Origin: Emydura subglobosa
Lineage: Eukaryota; Chordata; Testudines; Chelidae
Direction: 5' to 3'
NCBI GenBank assembly: GCA_007922225.1
Contig: ML679989.1
Span: forward strand, 16,495,974 to 16,559,973
DNA: 64,000 nucleotides
Shown here one piece after another: positions 49,053 through 61,300 of this stretch (position 1 is its first letter; each line of letters opens with the position of its first letter). A program made the position numbers and the translations under genes. Under the pieces are notes generated by a model. The model was not told the DNA's origin, did no database searches, and saw nothing but the letters and a program-made list of their open reading frames with translations.

Positions 49053-49160
49053 ATGGGCGAGGGGCCGGGCCCGGCCGGGCTGGGGGCGGGGCGCGGCATG
49101 GCCGGGGTCGGGCGCGGGGTCCCGTGTAGCCGCCGCGGGGGGGCCGGCTCCTGCTCGTAG
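49053..49160 (+). CDS. Upstream ORF in the EDEM3-like leader (candidate)
   Basis: ATG at 49053 in a strong context (gcaccATGG) opens a 35-codon frame of MGEGPGPAGLG type that stops with TAG at 49158-49160, 7 bp before the main ATG. Whether it lies in the transcript depends on the unknown transcription start. Confidence 0.35.
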   Translation: MGEGPGPAGLGAGRGMAGVGRGVPCSRRGGAGSCS

Positions 49161-49167
49161 CCCGGCC

Positions 49168-49310
49168 ATGGGCGGGAGCGGGGGCGGCGCGAGGGGGGGC
49201 CCGGAGCGGCGGCGGGGGCGTCCCCCCTTGGGCGTGCTGCTGGCCCTGCTCTGGGCGCCCCTCGCCGCGGGGGCCGCGGCCCTGGGGGCGGCGGAGAAGA
49301 GTCGGCTCAG
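49168..49310 (+). CDS. EDEM3-like exon 1 (signal peptide)
   Basis: ATG at 49168 has G at -3 and +4. It encodes [20 protein letters not shown], then [20 protein letters not shown] and AAEKSRL with a split Arg. The upstream in-frame sequence has no ATG back to 49039, only a GTG. A basic stretch followed by a hydrophobic core is a normal signal peptide layout. Donor gtaagg. Confidence 0.88.
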
Positions 49311-52300
49311 GTAAGGGCAGCCCTGCTCCGTCCGTCGGTCGGTCGGTCCGTCCGTCCGTCTGTGGCCGGGACCCGCCCTGGGTGCGCGCGGGGCGCTCCC
49401 TTCCCGGTGCCCGCCCCTCCCCCCACCCTGCAAGGCTACCCGCCCCCCTGCGCCGGCCGGATCACGGGCCGTGCAATGCCCCAGCTGGTCTCCTGCCCCG
49501 CCCCCGCCCAGCCAAATCAGAGCAGGGCTGGAGTCCAGCCGCCTGCAGACAGACAGACAGACAGCCGTTCGGAGAAGCCAGGTCTGTCTGGACTGGCAAA
49601 GTCCGGTTGCCACCACCGCCCGCCAGTGAGATGGTGAAGATGGCTTGGGGGGGGAGGAGGTGCTGGTGTGTATGGTACAAGCTCCCAGGGTCAGACGGGT
49701 TACTTCATCGTCTGGTAGCGCCTGGAGGTGCCAGTCGGGGCTCCGGGTTCTCTTGTGCTAGGTGCTGTACATGTACGTGACGAAAGACCGGCCTTGACCC
49801 AAAGCGTGCCCAGCGGCAGTAGATGTGTGCCAACGCTGTGCACTTGAGGAACTCTTGACAGAACTTGAAAATACCTGCCTGATGATCCTCTAAGTGCAAC
49901 AGCAATTTAATGTAACCCAGCACCAGGAAACCAGAGAATTTAAAAACTCAAATCCCCCCTCCCCCTATTTCCAAATGCCTGCAAATAAAATATGAGCTTT
50001 GTAGGTCGCCACTCCTAAAAAATGTATTCGGCCCTGTGAAAAGATCTCTCTAGGGAACACTGGAACATCTTGTGCGTTGCCAGTAGTGTCTGCCCTGTTT
50101 AGACTTCCCTGTGGAGAGCTGGCACCGTCTCTGCTCTGTACACAATTTAACCTAACAACTATAGTTGAGAAAGAAGGGGATCAGTAATTCAGCACTGACT
50201 TAATAAAATGCTCTAGATACAAGTCATTGATCTCTGCCAGATAGTTGTTTCATCTGCTTTGAAATGGCAGTTACAAGATTCTTGATAAGGGGGACTGCAT
50301 AATGGCAGTATTTTGCTGCAGATTCTGTAAGCAGTTCTGAGTTTCCTGTTGTCTCTCTGCTGTTGCCTTTTCAGGGACCAGGTCGTGGAGATGTTTGACC
50401 ATGCATATGGCAGCTACATGGTAACTAGTATTTTTATATTTGTACTTGCTCACGTGTCCGTGAACTAAACTCTGAGTCTAATGTCTTGTCTGTTCTTCTA
50501 ATACTACTTCCCCAGCAGCCTCCTCTCCCACCACCACCTCAGGTAGCTCTACAGCTGCAGGAGAAAAAACACAGGAGTATTGGGGTGTGACCAAAAAACA
50601 CCCTTTACAATAGAAACATGGGCGAAGCAGTCCAGGTGCAGCAACCACTCACACCCCAGCTCCACTGAATTTACTTTCGTCATGGGGCTAGGCTGTGGCT
50701 TTTAACCACAGGCCCAAGCTGGGAGTGATATGGAGCTGCTCCGACGCCCGGGGTAGAGCTGGGAGGGGCTGGGTCTCTGCTAGGATGATATGGAGGAGTT
50801 GTGGAGGTCAAAGGCCCTTCCCTCCTTCTTTGGAGCGGTTTGTGCATGGAAGGACGGACCAGACCCTGTGTCCCATTCTTCTGACTCTTGGATGGGGTAT
50901 AGTGAAGGCTGGAAAGCTGCCTGTTTCCCTCAAACACCCTACAGTGGCCACACACTATCTAGTCTTTTCCTGTTTCCATTCTAAACTCAAGAGGATCACA
51001 CTTGGCAAAAGGAAGGCTGCCTTCTTCATGGGAAATTCCCATTTCTGTTCTTTAAATGAACACTAAGGATATATCTATGCAACAAATGCTTTAGCATTGT
51101 AGTGTAGACACTTGCTACAGCAATGGAATGGGTTTCTCTGTCGCTGTTGTAAATCTATCCTCCCAAGAGGCAGTAGCTAGGTTGATGGAAGAATTCTTCC
51201 ATTGACCAACCTAGCGGCATCTACACCAGGGCTTGAGTTGGCTTAACTATGTCTCTCATGGTGCAACTTTTTCACACCCCGGAGCGATGTAACTAGGCCG
51301 ACCTATGTTTTAGGTGTAGACCAGGTATAAGTCTCCCCCAAAGAAATTTCTGCATAGCAAAGGCCTTGGACAGCATTCAGGTGCTGGCCGGAATCCACCC
51401 AACTCTAGGAGACTTGCAAATGGAGCAAGGAAACCTTCCTCATCTTATTCCCTTGTGCTTAGAGTAGGCGTAGCTGATAGTAGGTGGCTGTCCCTCAGAA
51501 CAGAGGGTAACTCTTGCTCACTATGTGAGCTTCTATGGCTAGCAAAGCCTGGATGATTCTGGCCAGAATTCCAAATGTCCCCTCACCTAAATGACTTAGA
51601 ATTTGAGGTAGCCGTATGTAAAATGGGGCTAATCATAACTGAAGAGCCAAACACTGAAATCCATACACCTGGTTTTCATTTGCTCCTAACTTAAGCAAAA
51701 TCCAATTGATGTTGTTTTGCCTGAGGAGGAGCTCCAGGATTTTACTGAATGTTTGCAAAGCCCTCAAACATCCTTGGCTAAGTGCTTTAGATTGGCAAAG
51801 TATTAGCCCTCCTAGTGTAAGATCTAGATGAGTGCAGCACAGATCTAAGCAGCTGTTTGCATTGCTTCCTATGTCCTGGGTAGAGGTTGACAAGGCGTGT
51901 GTAACTAACAGCTTACCACGAGGCATTTCTGTGGCATGGGGAATGGCAAAAGGGGCCCCTTTTACTTCAAAAGCAGCCCATTTTACAGTCTTGATGTTGA
52001 GTCTTTGATGATTGTTTCCAAGTCCTCGATCTATCTCCAACAGTCAGAGATTGAACATTTTGTGCTGTTTCCTCTCCCCTGTACAGAAACATGCATATCC
52101 TGCAGACGAGCTAATGCCTTTGAGTTGTCGGGGCCGAGTGCGTGGGATGGAGCCGAGTCGTGGGGATATTGATGATGCCCTTGGCAAGTGAGTGTACAAG
52201 ATGGGTTCCTCCTCTTCCTCCATTCGCACGACAGGGTGTGGAGCACTTTTCTGGAACTACACGTGCTAAATAAACCTGTTAGCCACAAGCATCCTCTCGG

Positions 52301-55300
52301 TTCTTTGCTACTGTGAAGGATTTTTGTGGCTTTTCTGGTTATGTGTTACAGTGTAGCTTAGTGGTTAGGACAGTAGACTGGGAATAAGGTTCTGGGCTTC
52401 TATTCCCATCCGACACTTGGGCTCACTATGATGTGCCACCAAGAGCTAATCATGTCACACAATGTGCCTCAGTTTTCCCACACGTAAAATGATGATGATA
52501 CTCCACATGGGGACTTTGAAGCTGAATTAATTAATATTTGAGAAAAACGTTGAGGGAGGTTCTGGAACAGCCTTCCAAGGGGAGCAGTGCGGGCAAGAAA
52601 CCTAACTGGCTTCAAGACTGAGCTTCATAAGTTTATGGAAGGGATGGTATGATGGGACAGCCTAGTTTGGCAATTGACTGATCTTAGATTACTAGTGGTA
52701 CATATGCCCAATGGCCTGTGAAGGGATGTTAGATGAGGTAGGTTCTGAGTTACTACAGAGAATTCTTTCTGGGTGTCTGGCTGGTGAGTCCTGCCCATAT
52801 GCTCAGAGTTTAACTGATCACCATATTTGGGGTTGGGAAGGAATTTTCCCCAGGGCAGATTGGCAAAGGCTTTGGGAGTTTTTCACCTTCCTCTGTAGCC
52901 ATGGGGCATGGATCACTTGCTGGTGGATCTTCTGCCTTGAAGTCTTTAAATCATTATTTGAGGACTTCAATAACTGTGTCTTAGGTTAGGGATCTATTAC
53001 AGGAGTGGGTGAGTGAAGTTCTGTGACCTGTGTTGTGCAGGAGGTCAGACTACATGATCATACTGGTCCCTTCTGACCTTATAGTCTGAGTCTGACCACT
53101 TGTGGAAGGATCTTTGTGACAGAAAAGTGGATGTGCTATTTATAATTTCAGTCTCAGTAATTAAAGTGCATTTTTCCCCTCATGACCAAGAAGGTACAGA
53201 ATGAAAGCTGGTCAGGAAATGGTTTTTGTTCTTGCAAAATACTTCGAGGAATTTTTTTCTGCAAAATACTTTTTATCAAAAAAACAATAACCAAAATAAT
53301 AAAAAGATTTTCAGCAATCAGAAATGTTTCAGGTTTGACTGAAACTTTTGGTTTTTCAGTGGCAACCTGAAAAAAATTGTTGAAAACAGATACTGCAGAA
53401 ATTTGTTTTTGAGTGGGGGCGGGTCGGGTCAGATTTTCATAATTCTCCGGGGATGGTTATTTATACAGCTATTTTGCAAGTGTAAAGATCGCTTTTTCCC
53501 TTGTAGTTGCATGCACAGATGGCTGGTTATACATCCATTTGTGTATACAGTTAGAGCAATTGCATGAATAATGGCACAGATTGTAGAAGTGCTTTTTTGC
53601 AAGTGCCAAGTTCAGAAAATCTGCCCCTTGGTGTGTTTTGGACTAACCATGTGGTCCAGTTCGCTTTCCAAGAACTAGTTTTCATCTTAATTTAAAAGGT
53701 AACAATTTCTTTGCATTTAAATCTTTAGGTTTTCCCTCACTCTTATTGACACTTTGGATACGCTTGTGGTAAGTCAGCAATCTACTTTTCAGACCAGTTT
53801 ATTTGTGGGTTTGCAGGTTTAGATCTGTTGAGCTGGATTTTAGTGGTGTCTGCATTTACAGGCAGTGGTATCTGTCAACAACATGATTGAGTTCCTGGCA
53901 CAGAGGGGATTCCCTTTCGTTGGTTTGTATTGCACTATATGTTTCTCTCTGCTGTTCTTTGCTTCTTTTCAAGTGAGCGAAGAGTTGGTATTAAAGCTGT
54001 AAGGCTTCCCTCATGTTCTTGATGGACAAGCTCAGAGTTAAAGTATAGTTGAAGTATACCTAGGAGCAGGAGTTTCTTGGGGCATCTTCAGGGGTGGTTG
54101 GAGTGGGGGGAACTTATGGGCTTGTTTTAAATAGGACACGGGAGAAAGTCAAGTGCCAAGTGTTCAGTGCACAAAACGGATTTGGCCCATGGAAGTTCAT
54201 GCAAACTTGATTTTTCTCTCTACTCCCAGCCCACACATCCTGCCTCCACTTCAGGCATAGCTCAGCTGGGTGTTAAATAAACCCAGCAACTGCAGGTGAA
54301 ATTCAGCTGAACGCACTCCCAAGCTTTGCTTGGCTTTCTTCTCAGACCAGATCTTGGCTCATGCTTGCCAAAAGGCTATAGAACTTAGGGCCAGACTGCC
54401 CCCAAACGTCAGGATTGTAATGAAACCCAGAACCACAGGATCAGCAAACCTTCATGCAGGTCTGTGCAGATCTCCTGGGTTCTCTTCCCTCTTTTGTGAC
54501 TGACTGATTCTCTAACCTTGGGCAAGTCACTTGACCCTAGCTTCCGCAACTGTACATTGGGGATAACAGTAGTGTTACATGCACTATTAGTGTGATTGTT
54601 TTTGTTTGTCAGTGGGATAAAAGCAGGCAGTCTGTATGTTTGAAAGCAATGCAGTTAAAAGCATGGAACCTCTCAGTTTAGCATGAGTACTTCTTGCTTA
54701 TAAAAGAATATGATCAAAATAAAAAATGACCGTGCTGGACATGTGTTATGCTCTTTGAGGCCAGGACTGTCTCTTACTATGTTCAGTATTAGCACAATGG
54801 GGCCCTGATCTCAACTGAGGCTTCTAGGTGCTACAGCTAATAACCCTTTCCCCACATAATTTGCTAGTTTCTCTTGTCTTTTCCTTCTCTGTTAATGCAT
54901 CTTCTTCTTAGCATTCTTTGCCCCAGTGACAAACAAAAATTAATGCATTTTTCCCATGTTCAGTTAATTTTTTCTCCCTGAGCCCCTCTGGGGCCTCAGT
55001 TCTATACTGACTGATGCATTAGAGAGAAATTCAGGGCATGTTTTCCGTTCTCTTCGTCTGTCTGTCTTCAGCTTCTTTTTTCCCTTCACTATGTCCTGTT
55101 TGTTTCCTTATCCTGTCATTGGTTCTATGATCCTGGGTTTATTTACCTGCCTTAAACAAATAATAAAAGGAATAGATTTTTTGTATTGCTGTAGGTCCTA
55201 GTCGCCTCAGTCATGGACCAGGACCCCTTTGTGCTAGGTGTTGTACAAACACAGAACAGAAACGTGGTCCCTGCCCCCAAAGAGCTTGTAATCCTCCATT

Positions 55301-58300
55301 CTTGGCCATGCTTTTTCAGGGCATGCAATGTCCCCCCGACTCTGCTTGTCCCCTCCCTTCCCCATACACCCACTGCTATTGCCAGCCCATATCATTAAAA
55401 AATCATGAGTTAGGTCCCGTGAAATCATGAGATTTTAAAAGAAAACAATTATAAAATGTGGGTTCTTATTCTTTGCCTTCTGGGTTTTAAACCTGTCGTG
55501 TGCACTCAGGCCATGATTTGAAGCCCTTCTCCATGTGCGCTAGAAACTTTTTTTAAAATAAAACTGAGATTCTGATATTATCACATGAATCTATGATCTG
55601 AAATGTAACCCGCTCCCCCCCCCCAAAAAAAACCCAAAGCCCCCAGCAAATATTGGGGGGGTGGGACAGTAAAATCATGAGCTTGCAACCTGGGGACCAC
55701 TCATGCTCTTGTGTGGGCCCTGCTCCTGCTAGCATTGGAGATAGTGACCCAGAAAGCATATCTAAAAGGGAGGATTGCCTACTGGTTAGGGTGCTAGCTC
55801 CCTGAAAACAAGGCCTGAAACAAGGTGTCTAAGCAGGTGATGCCCCTCAGGAATGTGATCAGTTAGCGAATTGCTCTTGTGACTATCCTTTATCTAGTGC
55901 CCAGCAGTGTGCTACGGGCTGTACACACCTCACAAGACCAGCTCCCGCACCAAAGACCTTGCAGTCTGTATAGACAACACACGGCCCCAGGAGCAGGGAG
56001 TAGCTCTCGTTGGATTGTTGTTTGAGGGACTGAGGGGGCTTTGGCGGCGGCGGAGGGGGACAGACTCAGGGCAGCTATGCCTGGCATAGTGGGTGATCCA
56101 ACACTCTTGTGGGAGAAAGGAATGAGGGGACATCGAGAGAGGGGGCACAGGCATGCAGGGTCTGGAGAGGGGAGCGGTGGGTAGCCGGACAGGAGCTGTG
56201 GGCAGGGCCCTGCAAACCCGGCGAGGCAGAGGCATTTGAAGGGAGCTATGAAGCCAGTGAAGTGCCGTCAAGCGGGCCCCATGTCGCTGACCTGAATCTC
56301 TTCTCTCCCATGGGTCTCACCGCCCAGGTCCTTAACAAGCTGGACGAGTTCGAGGATGCTGTGCGGAAAGTGGTCCTGGATGTGCGGCTGGACAATGACG
56401 TGGTGGTCTCTGTCTTCGAAACCAACATTCGTGTGCTGGGGTGAGCCCCCGATGGTAGCAAGAGCCACAGCCCATAGGCGTTGGACGGGTGGTGGCGGAC
56501 AGGTCCCCTCTTGCTCAGTCCTTTAGAGCACTGACCCAGTGCTACGGCCCCTTCAGCTCAGCACATGCTGCCCACCCAGTGGGACTGGGCTCTGTCAGAT
56601 GTTCTGCAGGGCTGCGGGGGGGGAGGGGGAGGAGGGCGGGCGGGTGGGGGAAGGCTGCTTGCTGTGTGTGAAATGCATTGGATTCATTGGGGGTGGAGAG
56701 CAAGGACGTCACCCCAGGCTGTGGGCCCATTGCTCACCAATGGGCCTTGGCGGGTGGGTACAGAGGGGCCCATCTGGCCTAGCGTCTCCTCATCCCAGCA
56801 GGGGAAGTGAGCACCAAGCTCCTGAAATGGGCTGTCTGGGATCTCGACTTGCAGGGTCCTCTGGGCAGCCTGACCCGCTCTGCGCTGTCCCCCTTTCTGT
56901 CATGCAGGGGCCTGCTAGGGGGTCACATCATGGCTGACATGTTGAAGGCACAAGGCATGCGGCTGCAGTGGTACAAGGACGAGCTCCTGCATCTGGCCCG
57001 GGATTTAGGGTACCGTCTCTTGCCCGCTTTCAACACCACCAGTGGGCTGCCGTACCCCAGGGTAAGGGAGTGGCAGATCTGAGCCGGGACAGGGGAGGCT
57101 TTGTGTGAGCTGGCATGGACTGACCCAGCAGAGCCCCAGTAAGGCCTGCAGAGTCTGAAGAGACATGTCCAGAGCCCAAGGGGCTGCGTGCTTTCCTAGA
57201 GCCTCAGGCTGAGTGCCACCGGCCATGGCAACTTCCCTGAGCCGCTATCCAGGAGGACGCTGGGGGTGGGGCTGACCCTTCTCACCAGCCCCACAGTCCT
57301 AGTGCTTCTGAGTGACTGAAAGGGGTTCAGGCTCTCTAGAGATGGCTCCACATTGCCTTGGCTGTTGCTTCAGGTCTGAGGCACCCAGGTTCCTTGCAGC
57401 CATAGAAACCCCATGTGGCTTATGGTGAGGGGGAGGGGCACTTCCAGATGACTGTTTATAAACCAAAATCCTTCCTGTCCCATGTGGATGATAAAGGTTT
57501 CCTGATCCTCTTGGCAGTAGGATAGGCGTGTCCCAATTCCTTGGCCAGAAAACTCCTTTCCTTGCTGTGGTGGAACGTGCTGCATGTCAGCTGTTTGCTA
57601 CCCTCCACCCCAAAGGAGGCTGCATTTTGGCAGGTGCTTTATAAAATGCTGTGGGACAGAGAGTGCTGAATGGAAGTAAAATAACCTCATTGCTGTTGGC
57701 AGCCCAGCACAATTTGAGTTGCTTGACCACTGTCCTACAGGCCTAGCATAGTGTCAGTTGCTTGCTTGGCTTTTCTGACTCCTGTAGCATGACATCTTCC
57801 AGTTGGCAGAGACTGAATAACACTATAGATGTCTCAGTTTCTGCAAAGCACGGCACATAATAAGACAAAATACAGATACTCTATGGCTTGCAGCTGCACA
57901 TTGATAACCGTGATGGGAACAAGTTATCCTTGAACGTCTGGAGTACACTGTTTTATTGCCAAGAGGCATACTTTTACTCCGCCCCTCCTATCACCAGATG
58001 TTGTTTTGACGACCACAATTATTATGGTGAGAATGGAATGTAGTTAAGAGTGGAAACCCAATGTAGGTAATTAGCATATATGATAATGAGAGAGATAATT
58101 AGGTGAAGGTTGTTTATGGAAGGGTATAAGTAGTCACCACTTAGACAAAGGAGCAGGCGCTCCATCAACACCTAACTCCGCGGGAGGTGCTGCCAGTTGG
58201 ACCAGAGGATCCACTGACTCCCTGGCGGGGCCCCTGAAGAAAGCCATTCCTGTATACAGCCTTCTGAGGGACTGCTTAGCTCTCCAGGCTTAGTGAGTGT

Positions 58301-61300
58301 GAGATATTGTAGTTAATTTTAGGCTTTGTATCTTACAAGTATATTTATAGAACACCTTGCACATTAAACCTTATTGATCTGCAAATCGGGGGTACTGTCT
58401 CAGTGGTATCCACACTAATCACGAAGTGTCCAGAATCAACAATTGCTGCATGTGAAAAGTCTGAGGGGAAAACACGCAGTAAAACTCAGGCAGCGTCTGT
58501 CCATCCAGGTGAACCTGAGGTATGGGGTCCTGAGTCCGAACTCCCGGACAGGCACAGAGCTGGACACCTGCACGGCGTGCGCTGGCACCATGATTTTGGA
58601 GTTTGCTGCCCTCAGTCGCCTGACACAAGAGACTGTTTTCGAAGTAAGTGGTTGGGAGGCTCGGGGTGGGGAGGGGGAAGCAAAGTCTGGTTGCTGTTTC
58701 TCGCCTGAGGCGATCCTGTGTGCAGACCTGGTGGAGCCCCTGAGGTAACTAGCCCAGAATGTGATGAGCCCTTTATTTTGCAGTGCTTCTTCATGGACTG
58801 CACTGGTTCACTTGAACCTGCACAGAGCGTGGGCAAAGCCCCTCAATGCCAGGGGCCAGACACTGTCTCTGTCAAACCCTCTGGCTGCTGCTTATCCATC
58901 TGTCCATGGATTGTGCTTGAGTCACCTCGCTGTCAGCCGTCCTCTATTTCATACGGCCACTGGAAGCCCGAAGGCCCCATGCCCTCTGCATTCAGCATAA
59001 CAGAGATCTAGTGCAGCCTGTGCCATCTGCAGGATCCCAGCTCCCCTCATCTACAGGCTAAATGGGGTGGTGGAGGGCGGTCAGGTGAGCAATCCCTCAA
59101 CACCCCCACCCTGCTGGAATCTGAGGAGCGACTGGAAACAGGGTTTCCACCCTGCCCAGTGCTGGTTGGTACCGCAGGCAGCTGGGAGACGTAAAGCATC
59201 CAGCCCAGCATGGACTCAGGGTTTCACAAACAGGACGTTGCTTTGGTTAAACGGTAAGAACGTGGGCGGGGGGGGGTAAAGAAGAATCTGGGCGTGAAGG
59301 GGGAAATGATTCTATTTTATGTCTCTGCTTTTCACTGGAGCCTCGAACCCAGGGCTGGATTTCTCGTCACAGCATCCCATGTGCTTGGGAAGGGTTATCA
59401 CCCCCATTTTACAGATGGGGAAACTGAGACACAGTGATTTGCCCAAGGTGTCAAGCCCCACAATTAGTGGCAGAGCCCAAAACCTCCTCAGTCCTTTTGG
59501 AGGGCCCAGTTCCTAGTGCGATCCGCTCTCTCTGCAGGGTGGTTCTATTTAATGAGCATAAGGAATGCAGTAGAAACAACGCCTGTGCGGTGTTGGGCAA
59601 AGAGGGTGACGTGTAATCTGTGTGTTCTGTAACTTAATTCCTTTCTCTGTCCGTCCACTCATCTCCATTCTCAGGACACAGCTCGGAGAGCGCTGGATGT
59701 TCTCTGGGAGAAGCGCCAGAAAGGGAACAACCTGGTGGGGACAGTCATCAACATTCACAATGGGGACTGGGTCCGGCGGGGTAAGTGAATCAGTGGTGTA
59801 CCGAGGGGGGGGGCATGCCCTGGGCACTGGCCTAGAGGGGGCGCCGGCTGGGCCCACCTCAGAGGAGCTACCCCCCGCTGACTTCCCTGGTGACCACGCC
59901 ACCCAGCCCCTCCACCCCTATGCTGGGCGGAAGGAGGGAGCCACGGGGATCTCGGCCACACAGGGACCAGACAACCAAAGGCAGGTTTCCGAGGCAGAGC
60001 CCGTCACGCCTCTTTCTCTCCCCCTGCTGCCAGGCGCCCCTCATCCTTACATTTGCGTCCCCACCAGGTCAGCAGCAGCGATGGCAGCACCCCGGGGGGG
60101 GTGAGGTCTGCAGGCCCATTTCCCACTCCCCACCGCCCCCAGAGCCAGGGGGTGCTGTTGCCGACAGGGCAGGGCTCAAATGTAAGTATGGGTCCCGGGC
60201 GCCGGAGACCCACAGTACACCACTGAAGTGAATCTAGGGGCCTGAAGGACACCAGCATGGCACGGCTGCCTGGGGGCAGAGGTGTGCCGGCTGGCATCGC
60301 AGTCACTCGTGCGCTTGGAGCAGCGGCAGGGCTCGAGTCCTGCTGGAGTGCTTCGGAACGGCCTTCCACCACCTTTTTTGGGTGGTGAGGAGCCAGAACA
60401 ATGATCTGGCATTTACGGAGCTATTGCTTATGATTGGGAGGCAGGGGCCACGGGCTGGGTGGTTTATACTGGTCTCCACCCCCTTGGGGTCCCAAAGCAG
60501 TGTCGTCCCCCCTGTCACCCTGGAGCTCCCTGCTGTGGCGCTGTCCCAGCTGGCTCTGGTAGCATACCAAAAGGAGGTGCCGCTCTCTCTGCCCCGCCCT
60601 GGGAAGGGGAAGAGCGCTCTGCCTGCTGCCAGGGCATGGCTGGAGATCTGCCTTGCTGATGGCTTCACCAGCACCACTGGGGAGCCTACAAGGGTGTCAG
60701 TGCTGTGGCACCCTTGGGGCGGTACCAAGGCGCATGGGGCAAGGCAGGCTGCAGCACGGAACCTCCTGCCAACATCCTCCTCTTCTGGGATGCCTGCACC
60801 ATTCTGGGTAAGGCCCCCACGCGTCACTGCCTGCTCCATCCATTGTGATTTTCCTAGACAGCGGGGTCGGAGCCGGGATAGACTCATACTATGAGTACCT
60901 GATGAAGGCGTATATCCTTCTGGGGGACGACACCTACCTGGAGAGATTCAATGCTGTGAGTACACAGGGTAACACACTCTCTCCTTTTCTGTCGCTCTCT
61001 GGTGGGAATGGGGGTAATTAAACCATTCCTCCCTCACCCCCTCTTCCAGCTGAGAATCCATTTTGAAGCTGCGAGGCCAGCTTGACCTGCAATGCAAGAC
61101 CCGCTGCCGGGCAGCCTGTCTGCATCCATTTCCTTTCACGGGGCCGGCTGCTGCTACAGTGTGCTTTGGAGGGCTCCGTGACTCTGATGGCTTCCACTTA
61201 GCAGCAATCGAGAGGCAAAGTTGAGCAAATGACTACATGCCGGGTATGCAGCGGGGTCAGGAGCTGGCTGGCCGGCCACCCCAGCACTCCCTCCTTCATC

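Larger units (their letters stand above)
48820..49480. promoter_or_regulatory. CpG island promoter of the EDEM3-like gene
   Basis: Very dense CG dinucleotides and long G/C runs cover the sequence upstream of the ATG, exon 1 and the start of intron 1. No TATA box is evident, as is usual for a housekeeping-type promoter. It could also serve SLC31A2 on the opposite strand, but no SLC31A2 exon was found in it. Confidence 0.8.
52188..53728 (+). other. EDEM3-like intron 3
   Basis: Holds a SINE (52345-52510), a CR1 3' end (52550-53095) and an A/T-rich low-complexity stretch (53170-53420). Confidence 0.7.

Noticed and set aside
49039..49167. N-terminal extension of the EDEM3-like protein
   Set aside because: The in-frame extension begins at GTG, not ATG; the ATG at 49168 has a good context and gives a proper signal peptide.
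49331..49360. Regular cggt/ccgt repeats considered as an array
   Set aside because: A simple microsatellite in a CpG island; no spacers, so not CRISPR-like, and nothing elsewhere in the window is.
48663..49616. 317-residue open frame on the - strand across the CpG island
   Set aside because: Its composition is that of random GC-rich DNA (Arg, Pro, Ala, Gly), it has no domain, and it runs antisense across the EDEM3-like promoter and first exon.
60382..60894. 170-residue + strand frame between EDEM3-like exons 8 and 9
   Set aside because: It begins at GTG, has no known domain, and overlaps exon 9 in a different frame; the spliced reading is clearly the gene.
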